Positions 8,976 through 16,305 of a stretch of 46,338 bases of DNA are shown in pieces (within the stretch, counting starts at the first letter, position 1; every line of letters starts with the position of its first letter). The translations under genes were made by a program, and so were the position numbers. Where the stretch lies: positions 1-46,338 of the forward strand of contig QBVC01000039.1 in NCBI GenBank assembly GCA_003058495.1. The letters run 5' to 3'. Origin of the DNA: a gamma proteobacterium symbiont of Ctena orbiculata (GTDB taxonomy: Bacteria > Pseudomonadota > Gammaproteobacteria > Chromatiales > Chromatiaceae). The notes beneath the pieces were generated by a model. That model ran no database searches. It was not told where the DNA came from and saw only the letters and a program-made list of their open reading frames with translations.

Positions 8976-9761
8976 ATGACCCACGCCTTCAGACTAATCC
9001 TGTCCTTTCTAGCGATCGTTTCGATTACTCTACCCGCCTATGCGTTGAACAGCTGGCTTCAATCGGCAGCAGACAGCAGTCGAGGGGAGAACACAGAAAA
9101 CGCTGACAGCGCTTTCAGGGGCCGGACCGAACCTCTCGCCAGCGCCGATCCACCCGATGGTTTCAAGGAATTGCGCGGCATCATAACCATGGCCATCCAG
9201 CCAGGCGGGCTGTTTGGCATGACCTCGGATGTGATCGCGTTGTTTGAAGATGGCAGCTACAGCTCCGAGTTGAAAACGCTGTTTGCAAAGGGGAGGTCCG
9301 CCTCCATGTCGAAGAAACCGGGAAGATGGGGAAAATGGAAAATCAGTGGCGACGAACTACTCCTCAAAAAAAAGAAAAGCAAAGACTATTCAGAGACCCG
9401 GGGCAACTGGGTGGCCAGACCTGCATCATCAGGTTTAAAGCTGAACGGCTGCTACGGAAAGCTCACCACTGCCAGTGAATCGCCTTTCGGCGGCCACTAT
9501 ACAGTCGGCAGGGCAAGCTCCTGGTGCTTCAAGCCGAACGGCCGGTTCGCCCACAGCGCGACGGGGTTCGCGGTTGCCAGCGGTGAGGTCAGTGGCGGAA
9601 CGTCAACAAGAAGCAAGCTGGGTGGGCGCTACCGAATCGACGGCTACACAGCCAGGTTTCTCTATGACGACGGAACCGAGCTCGTGACCGCCTTCTGCTT
9701 TCTCAATGAAAAAAGATCCCACATCGCGATCAATGGGAAGCGATACATGGGTCGCGACTAG
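8976..9761 (+). CDS. Exported protein of unknown function
   Basis: A 261-residue protein. The N-terminus MTHAFRLILSFLAIVSITL followed by PAYA is a clear Sec signal peptide with cleavage near residue 23. I chose ATG 8976 over GTG 8952 because AAAGGAG (8964-8970) sits five bases upstream and the signal peptide then starts correctly. The mature part has segments such as IALFEDGSYSS, GRWGKWKISGDELLLKKKK and SWCFKPNGRFAHSA that look like repeated beta-sandwich elements (F-x-x-x-G-x-Y/F). I do not recognise the family. A terminator belonging to the opposite-strand nifS follows. Confidence 0.7.
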   Translation: MTHAFRLILSFLAIVSITLPAYALNSWLQSAADSSRGENTENADSAFRGRTEPLASADPPDGFKELRGIITMAIQPGGLFGMTSDVIALFEDGSYSSELKTLFAKGRSASMSKKPGRWGKWKISGDELLLKKKKSKDYSETRGNWVARPASSGLKLNGCYGKLTTASESPFGGHYTVGRASSWCFKPNGRFAHSATGFAVASGEVSGGTSTRSKLGGRYRIDGYTARFLYDDGTELVTAFCFLNEKRSHIAINGKRYMGRD

Positions 9762-9810
9762 GATCCGTTCAGGATAGATCCGGCCGACGCCTTCCAGGAA
9801 TTTCCCCAAG

Positions 9811-9840
9811 CTAAAAAAAAACCGCAGCGGTAACTGCGGT
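9811..9840 (-). terminator. Intrinsic terminator of the iscA-nifU-nifS operon
   Basis: Read on the minus strand, the stem ACCGCAG/CTGCGGT (9834-9840 with 9821-9827, six-base loop) is followed directly by a run of nine T's (9812-9820). It lies 36 bases past the nifS stop codon. This is a textbook Rho-independent terminator. Confidence 0.9.
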
Positions 9841-9875
9841 CAAGAACGGAGAGGAGTCAGCCAAAGATGAATGAA

Positions 9876-11087
9876 TCAGGCATAGCTGGGAGCGAAGGCC
9901 TTTTCCGGCTCCTCGACCGGACCGTCGCCACTCCAGTAGGGAGAGAGTTTGCGCAATTGTTCGACAATGGGCGGCACCGCCTCGATCACCCGCTCCACCT
10001 CCTCCATGGTGTTGTAGCGTGACAGGGAGAAGCGCACCGAGCCGTGGGCCGCGGTAAAGGGGATATCCATCGCCCGCATCACGTGGGAGGGCTCGAGGGA
10101 GCCGGAGGTGCAGGCGGAGCCGCTGGAGGCGGCAATGCCCATCTTGTTCAGCAGCAGCAGGATCGCCTCGCCCTCGATATACTCGAAGGCGATGTTGCAG
10201 GTGTTGGGGAGGCGGTTGTTGGCATCGCCGGTGACGAAGCAGTGGCCGACCTGGGCGAGGATGCCCTGCTCCAGGCGGTCCCGCATCGCCTTGACGAAGG
10301 TCTTTTCATAGTCCATCGCCTCCCTTGCCATTTCACAGGCCTTGCCGAGGGCGACGATGGAGGCCGCGTTCTCGGTGCCGGCGCGACGGCCCCGCTCCTG
10401 ATGGCCGCCGCGCAGCAGCGGACGGAAACGCACCCCGCGCCGCAGGTAGAGCACGCCGATGCCCTTGGGCGCATGCAGCTTGTGGCCGGAGAGGGAGAGC
10501 ATATCGATAGCGGTGCTCTTCAGATCGATGGGCAGCTTGCCCACCGCCTGCACCGCATCGGTATGGAACATGACGCCGGCGGAACGGGCCATCTCGGCCA
10601 TCTCCTCCACCGGGAACAGGGTGCCGCTCTCGTTGTTGGCCCACATCACGGAGACGATGGCCACGTTGTCGGAGAGCAGCTTGTAGTAGGCCGGGATATC
10701 GAGGCGCCCCTTCTTGTCCACTTCCAGGTAGTGAACGGTGTAGCCCTCCTTCTCCAGCTGTTCGCAGAGGGTCAGCACCGCCGGGTGCTCGACCAGGGTG
10801 GTGATGATCTCCTTGCGGTCCGGCTGCGCCCTGAGCGCGGAGAGGATCGCGGTGGAGTCGGACTCGGTGCCGCAGGAGGTGAAGATGATCTCCGAGTCGT
10901 GTTCCGCCCCCAGCAGGGACTGGACCTGCCTGCGCGCCCTCTTCACCGCGCGGCCCACCTTGTCGCCGAACTGATGCAGCGACGAGGGATTGCCGAACTG
11001 CTCGGAGAAGAAGGGCAGCATCTCCGCCACCACCTCGGGGGCCACCATGGTGGTGGCGTTGTTGTCCAGATAGATGCCGTCTGTCAT
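9876..11087 (-). CDS. nifS: Cysteine desulfurase NifS
   Basis: A 403-residue PLP enzyme that removes sulfur from L-cysteine and passes it to NifU for nitrogenase Fe-S clusters. Seen directly: N-terminal YLDNNATT, the PLP-binding lysine in SLSGHKLHAPKG (about residue 202), the substrate-contacting region RRGVRFRPLLRGGHQERGRRAGTEN, which I give here only as residues 219-243, and the active-site cysteine in SSGSACTSG (about residue 325). The short loop around that cysteine and the nif context favour NifS over IscS. It begins two bases after the nifU stop codon, so the two are translated together. The C-terminal tail PVEEPEKAFAPSYA is an extension typical of nif-type proteins. Confidence 0.95.
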   Translation of the reverse strand: MTDGIYLDNNATTMVAPEVVAEMLPFFSEQFGNPSSLHQFGDKVGRAVKRARRQVQSLLGAEHDSEIIFTSCGTESDSTAILSALRAQPDRKEIITTLVEHPAVLTLCEQLEKEGYTVHYLEVDKKGRLDIPAYYKLLSDNVAIVSVMWANNESGTLFPVEEMAEMARSAGVMFHTDAVQAVGKLPIDLKSTAIDMLSLSGHKLHAPKGIGVLYLRRGVRFRPLLRGGHQERGRRAGTENAASIVALGKACEMAREAMDYEKTFVKAMRDRLEQGILAQVGHCFVTGDANNRLPNTCNIAFEYIEGEAILLLLNKMGIAASSGSACTSGSLEPSHVMRAMDIPFTAAHGSVRFSLSRYNTMEEVERVIEAVPPIVEQLRKLSPYWSGDGPVEEPEKAFAPSYA

Positions 11088-11089
11088 GG

Positions 11090-11980
11090 TCAGCCTCCCA
11101 TCGCCGCGCGGCGGGCCAGTTCCTCGGCGGGCAGGACCTGAATGAACTCACCCAGACCCTCCGCCAGGTGCTGCTGGATACCGCCCAGGGTGGTGGCCGC
11201 CATCTGGCAACCGGCGCAGGCGCCGATCATCTTCACATAGATATATTTGCCGTCGACCTCGACCAGCTCCACGTCCCCATGGTCGCGCTGCAGATTGGGT
11301 CGGATCTCCTCCAGCAGCTCCTCGATACGCTTCATGCGCTGCAGGTTGGTGAGGCCCGACTTGGGTTTCTTGATCTCACCGGCCACCGCGTTGGGATCGA
11401 AGCGCTCGCCGCTCTCCGCGAGCACCCGGGTGAGGATCTCCTCGATGCCTTCGTGACAGGCGGAGCAGCCGCCCCCCGCCTTGGTGTAGTTGGTCACCTC
11501 TTCCACGGTGCGTAGGCCGTTGGCGCGCACCGTATCCTCGATCATCACCTCGTCGATGGCGAAGCACTTGCAGACCAGGGCGCCCTCTTCGTGGTCGTCC
11601 TTCCACTCTTCGCCGCGGTAGTTGGCGACCGCTGCCTGCAGCGCCTCGCGCCCCATCACCGAGCAGTGCATCTTCTCCGGCGGCAGGCCGTCGAGGAAGT
11701 CGGCGATGTCCTGGTTGCTCACACCGAGGGCGTCGTCGATCTTCATCCCCTTGATGATCTCGGTCAGGGCAGAGCTCGAGGCGATGGCCGAGCCGCAGCC
11801 GAAGGTCTGAAATCCGGCATCGAGTATCACCTCTGAATCCGGATCGACCTTGAGGGTCAGGCGCAGCGCATCGCCGCAGGAGAGGGAACCCACATCGCCC
11901 ACCGCGTTGGCTTTATCCACCGCGCCCGCGTTACGGGGATTGAAAAAATGTTCTTGAACCTTTTCGGAATAGTCCCACAT
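11090..11980 (-). CDS. nifU: Fe-S cluster assembly scaffold NifU
   Basis: A 296-residue three-domain scaffold on which [2Fe-2S] and [4Fe-4S] clusters for nitrogenase are built. The N-terminal IscU-like domain has its three cluster cysteines (Cys35 in SCGDAL, one in FGCGSA near 62, one in MHCSVMG near 106). The central BFD-like [2Fe-2S] domain has CKCF and GGCSACH (about residues 137-175). The C-terminal Nfu domain carries CAGC (about residues 264-267). All domains are complete. It lies between the iscA-like gene and nifS on one transcript. Confidence 0.95.
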   Translation of the reverse strand: MWDYSEKVQEHFFNPRNAGAVDKANAVGDVGSLSCGDALRLTLKVDPDSEVILDAGFQTFGCGSAIASSSALTEIIKGMKIDDALGVSNQDIADFLDGLPPEKMHCSVMGREALQAAVANYRGEEWKDDHEEGALVCKCFAIDEVMIEDTVRANGLRTVEEVTNYTKAGGGCSACHEGIEEILTRVLAESGERFDPNAVAGEIKKPKSGLTNLQRMKRIEELLEEIRPNLQRDHGDVELVEVDGKYIYVKMIGACAGCQMAATTLGGIQQHLAEGLGEFIQVLPAEELARRAAMGG

Positions 11981-11998
11981 CGCTCTGCTCCTCCAGGG

Positions 11999-12322
11999 TT
12001 AGGCTGAAAACGAGTTGCCGCAGCCGCAACTGGCGCTGGCGTTGGGGTTTTCGAATTTGAATCCGCTGCCTTCCATGCTGTCGAGAAAGTCCACCCTGAC
12101 CCCGTTGAGCATCGGTGCGCTGTAGGGATCGACGAAGAGTTTGAGGCCGTCGACCTCGATGACGGTGTCGTCTTTGTTGGGGGACTCCTCCAGCGCCAGT
12201 CCATACTGCATACCGGAACAGCCGCCGCCGGTTACCGATATCCTGAGTCCCTGCACAGGGGATTCGGCGCCCTTGATAAACCGGCTGATCGCCTTCTGTG
12301 CGCTCTCTGTGAGTGTGATCAT
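11999..12322 (-). CDS. IscA/HesB-type iron-sulfur assembly protein (nif-linked)
   Basis: A 107-residue A-type carrier. The three family cysteines are present: one in GGGCSGMQYGLA and the CGC pair near the C-terminus in ASCGCGNSFS. I start at ATG 12320-12322 (MITLTESAQKAISRF) because GGAGA lies just upstream and family members begin here; the frame is open further to 12355 without family similarity. It is first in the operon iscA-nifU-nifS, as the iscA-nif gene is next to nifU in Azotobacter vinelandii. It would carry iron or Fe-S clusters for nitrogenase maturation. Confidence 0.9.
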   Translation of the reverse strand: MITLTESAQKAISRFIKGAESPVQGLRISVTGGGCSGMQYGLALEESPNKDDTVIEVDGLKLFVDPYSAPMLNGVRVDFLDSMEGSGFKFENPNASASCGCGNSFSA

Positions 12323-12372
12323 GGTCGTTTCTCCGTGGCAAGTCTCTTGCATCATAGTCTTTGCCTGAATTC

Positions 12373-12388
12373 TGCAAGGCCTGTGCCA
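12373..12388 (-). promoter_or_regulatory. Sigma-54 (-24/-12) promoter of iscA-nifU-nifS
   Basis: On the minus strand TGGCAC-N5-TTGCA matches the sigma-54 consensus exactly, with the required ten bases between GG and GC. Transcription would begin near 12361, about 40 bases before the iscA start codon. A NifA-type site lies upstream at 12455-12470. Confidence 0.9.
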
Positions 12389-12454
12389 TTTATCGAGACA
12401 CTAGCTTTGCTATTGATTTATAGGCTGTTTTTTTAATTAACCATGCCGGTTCCC

Positions 12455-12470
12455 TGTCGTGTTCACGACA
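12455..12470. promoter_or_regulatory. NifA upstream activator sequence (TGT-N10-ACA)
   Basis: TGT at 12455-12457 and ACA at 12468-12470 are separated by exactly ten bases, and the inner bases are also palindromic (TGTCGTG...CACGACA). It lies about 76 bases upstream of the -24 element of the leftward operon, at the usual distance for NifA. It could also serve the divergent nifZ gene, but I see no good sigma-54 promoter on that side. Confidence 0.85.
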
Positions 12471-12523
12471 AACCGGGTACCAGCGACCAGTAAGATATGC
12501 GACAAAGGAAACAACAAACCGTG

Positions 12524-12793
12524 ATGCTCGAACAACTCAATCCCGGCGACATGGTCTACGCGGCCAGTCATATCTATAACGATGGGGGCATTCCAGAGAT
12601 TGGCGACGATGCGCTCCTGGCCGAGCCAGGCACAAGGGGGGTCATCGTCGAAACCGGACACCTCGAAGAGGCGCCGCAGCGAGCGATCTTTCTGGTCCGC
12701 TTTGAAGACAGCAGTCTGAACCTGGGGCCTCCCACCGGCTGCTGGGCCGAGGAGCTAAGCGCCACCAAGCCGGAACTGGAGGCGGGCGACTGA
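12524..12793 (+). CDS. nifZ: NifZ-family nitrogen fixation protein
   Basis: An 89-residue protein with the NifZ pattern: an N-terminal LNPGDMVYAASHIYNDG segment, then DDALLAEPGTRGVIVETGH, and an SH3-like ending FLVRFEDSSL with CWAEEL. NifZ acts with NifM/NifU products in maturing the second P-cluster of the MoFe protein. The start is uncertain: ATG 12497, GTG 12521 or ATG 12524 are possible; AAAGGA at 12504-12509 favours the later ones. It diverges from the iscA-nifUS operon across the NifA site and is separated from the convergent cyclotransferase by 20 bases. Confidence 0.8.
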   Translation: MLEQLNPGDMVYAASHIYNDGGIPEIGDDALLAEPGTRGVIVETGHLEEAPQRAIFLVRFEDSSLNLGPPTGCWAEELSATKPELEAGD

Positions 12794-12795
12794 GA

Positions 12796-12809
12796 CCGGG
12801 CGGGCCCGG
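12796..12809. terminator. Short G/C hairpin between convergent genes
   Basis: CCGGGC/GCCCGG with a two-base spacer lies exactly between the stop codons of nifZ and the opposite-strand cyclotransferase. There is no T-tract, so termination activity is a guess. Confidence 0.35.
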
Positions 12810-12813
12810 CCTC

Positions 12814-13191
12814 CTAGCGGGACCAGCGCCTGCGCACGATTGTCTCCCGCCAGATACCGCCGGGGATGACCGGTCTGTCCCGCAGGCTGCCGCGGTAGAG
12901 ATAGATCCAGGCCTTGCCCCAGGGTGTGGCGATCACCTCTCTGCCGTAGGCGTGGGGATAACCCTCCAGGCGGTCGAGGTCCGCCAGCTGTTGCGCGCTT
13001 ACCTGGTAGACCTCCCCTTCGACGCAGGTCCCCCCGCTCCTTACCACACCGGGATAGGCGCCCAGGTTGACCATCTTGTAACGGGGAGGCGTCAGGCAGG
13101 TGCCGCAATAGCGCGCCTCCTCCAACAGGTAGTGGTTGACCTCGTTCCTGCGCAGGGTACCGTAGACGAAGACACGCGATAAGAGACTCAT
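12814..13191 (-). CDS. Gamma-glutamylcyclotransferase-like (AIG2/GGCT fold) protein
   Basis: A 125-residue protein with the GGCT fold signatures: VFVYGTLRRNEVNHYLL at the N-terminus (the YGTLR loop that binds the gamma-glutamyl group), GAYPGVV (about residues 44-50), and the catalytic glutamate in DRLEGYP (about residue 76). Family members release 5-oxoproline from gamma-glutamyl compounds; the substrate here is not predictable. It is a single leftward gene, followed upstream by a repeat-rich gap. Confidence 0.85.
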   Translation of the reverse strand: MSLLSRVFVYGTLRRNEVNHYLLEEARYCGTCLTPPRYKMVNLGAYPGVVRSGGTCVEGEVYQVSAQQLADLDRLEGYPHAYGREVIATPWGKAWIYLYRGSLRDRPVIPGGIWRETIVRRRWSR

Positions 13192-13363
13192 CGGACCTTG
13201 GCGGTAATGCCGCCTGATAGTGCAACGAAGGATGGCTGACGGACAGACCTCACAGCCAATGGGATAAGATATAGAATTCCCTGAATAGCCTCAATATTGA
13301 GCCGGTGACCTGTAGATAGCAAATTGTGTGAGTAAGCCACAAATATTCTCGAATGGTTTTATG

Positions 13364-13513
13364 AAGTCCGCAAATGAACGCAAATAAAAGTTACTTCTGA
13401 GTAAATCAGAGCTTCCTCAATCATATACTGTCAAACTAGGTGGGTGCAGTTTTTGAGCTCTATACGGGTTGTAAAAAAATAATTTGCGTTTATTCGCGTT
13501 CATTTGCGGACTT
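13364..13513. repeat. Inverted repeat pair of the dispersed CCGCAAATGAACGC family
   Basis: The left arm (13364-13388) and the right arm (13481-13513, inverted) share a 25-base block around GTCCGCAAATGAACGC with one mismatch. They enclose about 90 bases with no gene, forming a 150-base palindromic element. Related copies occur at 23014-23043 and 45272-45353. The rest of the 13192-13595 gap has no supported gene. Confidence 0.8.
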
Positions 13514-13534
13514 AATAATAATATGGCGTAAATG

Positions 13535-13563
13535 TTGTGTATAAATGTGTGTATGTGTATAAT
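13535..13563 (+). promoter_or_regulatory. Possible sigma-70 promoter of the ribbon-helix-helix gene pair
   Basis: A perfect TATAAT at 13558-13563 is preceded by TTGTGT at 13535-13540 with 17 bases between. It ends 32 bases before the start codon at 13596. The -35 match is only partial. Confidence 0.5.
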
Positions 13564-13595
13564 ACAGTCATGGTATCAGCGGAGTCGTAAACACC

Positions 13596-13871
13596 ATGGC
13601 CACAGCCGAAAACCTGGTTCGCAAGCAGATCATGCTCTCCACCGAGAACATCGAGAAGCTCGACAAGCTCTCCAAACAGCGCGGCACCTCCGCCGCCGAG
13701 ATCGTCAGGCTGTCGATAGACAGCTACGATCCCGACGCGTCGCAGATCGAGGAGAACGAGCTGCTGGAGCTTGTCCACGAGCGGCTGAAGGAGGCGATCA
13801 GGGAGACAGCCAGTACCAGGAGACGCCTCAACAAGGCGATCAAGAAACTGGAATCGAAGGGAACGGCGTAG
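13596..13871 (+). CDS. Ribbon-helix-helix (CopG/Arc-like) DNA-binding protein
   Basis: A 91-residue protein. Residues 8-45 fit an RHH fold: the short strand KQIMLSTENIEKLDKLSK, a turn at RGTS and helix AAEIVRLSIDSY. The C-terminal half (about residues 50-90) is a charged helix likely to form a coiled coil. Such proteins bind operators as dimers and often act as antitoxins or plasmid-type repressors. The stop codon overlaps the GTG start of the next gene by one base, so the two are translationally coupled. No toxin of a known family is adjacent. Confidence 0.75.
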   Translation: MATAENLVRKQIMLSTENIEKLDKLSKQRGTSAAEIVRLSIDSYDPDASQIEENELLELVHERLKEAIRETASTRRRLNKAIKKLESKGTA

Positions 13872-14056
13872 TGTCGGGATTCAAAGAGATGCTGTTGGAC
13901 GTGCTGCGTCTGACAGACGAGGTAAAGCGCATGAACAAGGATATCGAGCGGGTTGAATCGATCCTGCTCGATGTGGACAAGCGCGTGGTCCGGCTCGAGA
14001 CCCTTGTCGAAATCGCCAAGGCGCAGGGCGGCCAGCCAAGGCTTCCCAAGAAGTAA
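13871..14056 (+). CDS. Small coiled-coil protein coupled to the RHH gene
   Basis: A 61-residue protein beginning with GTG at 13871, overlapping the preceding TAG (TAGTG). Almost the whole sequence is one amphipathic heptad helix (MLLDVLRLTDEVKRMNKDIE, then SILLDVDKRVVRLETLVEIA), ending in a basic PRLPKK tail. I do not recognise a family. The coupling suggests it works with the RHH protein, perhaps as a heteromeric partner. It could be half of an uncharacterised toxin-antitoxin-like pair, but nothing in it looks toxic or enzymatic. Confidence 0.65.
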   Translation: MSGFKEMLLDVLRLTDEVKRMNKDIERVESILLDVDKRVVRLETLVEIAKAQGGQPRLPKK

Positions 14057-14083
14057 CGCCCTGGTCAGCCTGATTGCAAGGCG

Positions 14084-14473
14084 CTAAGCCCGATGCCTCA
14101 ATTCGGAGTCGGGGTAGAGTCTGACTTCCGTTTCAATGCGCTCGTCACTGCCCCAGGCCTTGATCGAGTCGACAAACCAACCCTGACGCGTCGGATGGGG
14201 GCGCACTATGTCCTGTTCGACATCGAAGCTGCCATCGGCGTAAAACTGCAGCTGGCCGACCTTGCCCCCCTTTTCATCCTGCCACTCACCGACGAGTGTA
14301 TATTCGCTGCTCGAGGGATGCCGTTCGAGCCGGTAGTTGGCCTCTATCGGCTTCTTCAACTCGACAACCTTGTCCGCAAAACCGAGCTTGGCGGTCTCTT
14401 CATACAATCGATCGATGACCCGGTTGGCAAGCGCCCTGATCTTGTAGTAACGGATAGCAATTATCTCGTCCAT
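14084..14473 (-). CDS. Unknown protein, paralogue of the nif-operon gene at 20048
   Basis: A 129-residue protein I do not recognise by family. It aligns almost end to end with the product of 20048-20422: both begin MDE..A.R..K, and share YRLER, EY.LVG.W, ADGSF.VEQD.VRPHP and GWFV....AWG. The ADGSF..E core suggests a beta-rich C-terminal half after an N-terminal helix. I chose ATG 14473 because it aligns with the MDE start of the paralogue; the frame is open to 14530. It stands alone, convergent with the coiled-coil gene, and no signal peptide is seen. The paralogue's location implies a nitrogen-fixation role, which is inference. Confidence 0.75.
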   Translation of the reverse strand: MDEIIAIRYYKIRALANRVIDRLYEETAKLGFADKVVELKKPIEANYRLERHPSSSEYTLVGEWQDEKGGKVGQLQFYADGSFDVEQDIVRPHPTRQGWFVDSIKAWGSDERIETEVRLYPDSELRHRA

Positions 14474-14649
14474 CTCAGGCCCTCTTTGATTGAAATCGTC
14501 TAGCTGATAATACAGACGCAATAGTGCCACGACTCTATGTCAATAATATGAAGCAATGCTTTTAAATTCTTTACAATCTTATTGATAATTATGAAAATTA
14601 TTATTCGAATATTGGGGGTATGGAGGCCATCCGCATCCTCATCGCAAGC

Positions 14650-15606
14650 TCAGGCACTGGCAAGATCCGCGGTGACGCGACTCTCCAGCAAGGCTTGAAT
14701 CAACTCGGTGACCGGCGCCTCGATGCCAAGCTTGCGGCAGCGCTTCACCACGGTACCGCAGATGGCATCCAGCTCGAGGGGCCGCCCCTTCTCCCGATCC
14801 ACCAGCATGGACGTCTTGATGGCATCGAACTGACAGATCAGCCGATACATCTCATCGATATCGGCGGTGTCCAGACAGACATCGTCCGCCATCGCAGCGC
14901 GCGCCGTCTCCTCCATCAGCTGATAGACGGTCCGGGTAAGTACCGGATGGGCCGTCAAGCGGCGTGTATCGAGACCGGTCAGGGCAGTGAGTGGATTGAC
15001 GCCATTATTGATCAGCAGCTTTCGCCACAGCGCCTTCTGGACATCCTCGCTGAGTGTTGTCGGAATCGAGGCGGCGTTGAAACAGGCGGCAAACCGCTCC
15101 AGATCCTGCTGTAAACACGGATTGTCCGCGGCGGACCGCCAGGCCCCCATGACCACCTGCGCCGCGCCGGTCGCCTCGATGACGCCCGGACGAATGATAT
15201 GGCCGCCGATGCGGACCGCCAGGCCGCCGACGGTGCGTTCGCCGCCGACCCTGGACTCGATGATGATTTCGTTATCCACGCCATTCTGCAGCGAGAGCAG
15301 AGGCGTGTCGGCGATAGCGAGCCAGGGGTGAAGAGACGACATCACCGCATCGGTTGCGCCCGCCTTGACCGTCAGAATGATGAGATCGAACGCGTCCGCG
15401 TTTAAGCTGTTGACCAGAACCGCCTGATCCAAGGCATCCACGGCCGCCTCGAAGCTGAATTCAGGATGCCTGACAGACAGCCCCTTGCCGCGCAAGGCAT
15501 CCAGATGCTCGCCCCGGGCAACAAACACGACCGCATGACCGGCGGCCAGCAGGCGGGCACCATAGTAGGCGCCGATGCCGCCGGCACCGACGATCAGAAA
15601 CCGCAC
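14650..15606 (-). CDS. 2-dehydropantoate 2-reductase family protein (PanE/ApbA-like)
   Basis: A 318-residue NADPH-dependent oxidoreductase. The N-terminal Rossmann motif is GAGGIGAYYGARL (about residues 7-19). LTVKAGAT and SLQNGVDNE are characteristic of ketopantoate reductases, with the catalytic lysine in the C-terminal helical domain (around ALWRKLLINNGVNPLTAL). It is the last gene of a four-gene operon with catechol 2,3-dioxygenase, a GlcG-like protein and a tautomerase, 12 bases after the tautomerase. That context makes a role in aromatic catabolism as likely as pantothenate synthesis, so I give no gene symbol. Confidence 0.85.
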   Translation of the reverse strand: MRFLIVGAGGIGAYYGARLLAAGHAVVFVARGEHLDALRGKGLSVRHPEFSFEAAVDALDQAVLVNSLNADAFDLIILTVKAGATDAVMSSLHPWLAIADTPLLSLQNGVDNEIIIESRVGGERTVGGLAVRIGGHIIRPGVIEATGAAQVVMGAWRSAADNPCLQQDLERFAACFNAASIPTTLSEDVQKALWRKLLINNGVNPLTALTGLDTRRLTAHPVLTRTVYQLMEETARAAMADDVCLDTADIDEMYRLICQFDAIKTSMLVDREKGRPLELDAICGTVVKRCRKLGIEAPVTELIQALLESRVTADLASA

Positions 15607-15618
15607 ACCGGGCCTCTC

Positions 15619-15816
15619 CTAAGGCTGGGCATCCCGCTCCGCGATCGAGACCCCGGCGACGGCCCAATGGGACGTCGGCACCTCCTGGATGATGACACGC
15701 ACCTGCTCGGGCTTGACATTCAGGGTCTCCGAAACCACCTGGGTGATGCCCTTGTAGAACGCCTCCTTCTGCATCTGGGTGCGTCCCTGCAAGATAGTTG
15801 CCTGGATCAATGGCAT
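15619..15816 (-). CDS. 4-oxalocrotonate tautomerase-family protein
   Basis: A 65-residue protein starting M-P-L, so the catalytic Pro1 is exposed after removal of Met. The sequence PLIQATILQGRT..QK and the VKPEQVRVIIQEVP segment fit the 4-OT family, though GR(T/S)..QK is one or two residues off the classic motif. In the meta-cleavage pathway 4-OT isomerises 2-hydroxymuconate to 2-oxohex-3-enedioate. A ribosome site (GGAGG) precedes the start. It lies between the GlcG-like gene and the PanE-like gene on one transcript with catechol 2,3-dioxygenase. Confidence 0.85.
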   Translation of the reverse strand: MPLIQATILQGRTQMQKEAFYKGITQVVSETLNVKPEQVRVIIQEVPTSHWAVAGVSIAERDAQP

Positions 15817-15876
15817 GGTGACACCTCCTCTGGATTATTCAGGGTATTGACCTCTTTCACGCCCGCTTTTCCCTGC

Positions 15877-16305
15877 TCAGTCTACCAATCCAAGCCGCTG
15901 CAGACCCGCCTTGGCGCAGATTTCATCCTGCTCCTCGGAGCCGCCGGAGACACCGATCGCACCGATCACCACTTCGTTCTCAACAATGGGCAGGCCGCCG
16001 CCGAAGATCACCAGGCGGTCACGGTGGACTATACCCTCGCGCAGCTGCGGTACATCCCGAATCTCGTCCATCCAGCGACGGGTGGGAAAGCCAAAGCCCG
16101 CGGCCGTGTACGCCTTGTCGATGGCGATCCCGATGGAGTGGAGAAAGGCGCCGTTCATACGCTGAAAGGCGAGCAGATTGCCCCCCTTGTCCACCACCGC
16201 GGCGTTGATCCTTACCCCCAGCTCCTCGGCCTTCCGCGTCGCGGCGGCCACTGCATCGGCCGCCGCCTGCCAATGGATCTGCGGTTCGTTGACCGCCACC
16301 TCCAT
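15877..16305 (-). CDS. GlcG/HbpS (heme-degrading domain) protein
   Basis: A 142-residue protein with the GlcG/PduO-C-like pattern: AADAVAAATRKAEELGVRIN, then VVDKGGNLLAFQRM (about residues 39-52), and the C-terminal VENEVVIGAIGVSGGSEEQDE. Members are often found in aromatic or glycolate operons and can bind heme or small ligands; the function in this pathway is unknown. Its ATG overlaps the dioxygenase stop by one base (TGATG), so translation is coupled. No signal peptide is seen. Confidence 0.85.
   Translation of the reverse strand: MEVAVNEPQIHWQAAADAVAAATRKAEELGVRINAAVVDKGGNLLAFQRMNGAFLHSIGIAIDKAYTAAGFGFPTRRWMDEIRDVPQLREGIVHRDRLVIFGGGLPIVENEVVIGAIGVSGGSEEQDEICAKAGLQRLGLVD

Noticed and set aside
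10044-11141. 365-codon frame antisense to nifS
   Set aside because: Composition rich in Gly, His, Leu and Asp as expected for a shadow frame; nifS is certain.
12407-12427. Possible rightward sigma-54 promoter for nifZ (AGACAC-N5-TTGCT)
   Set aside because: The essential GG of the -24 box is GA, and the NifA site would lie downstream of the start point. Too weak to call.
13364-13513. Repeat pair considered as a CRISPR fragment
   Set aside because: The copies are inverted rather than direct, not regularly spaced, and no cas gene is near.
13596-14056. Calling the RHH/coiled-coil pair a toxin-antitoxin system
   Set aside because: Neither protein matches a known toxin family; only the arrangement is suggestive, so it is listed as a finding, not a call.
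14508-14535. Sigma-54-like GCAA...GTGCCA on the minus strand upstream of the 14084 gene
   Set aside because: The two boxes are only two bases apart instead of five, so they cannot form a working promoter.
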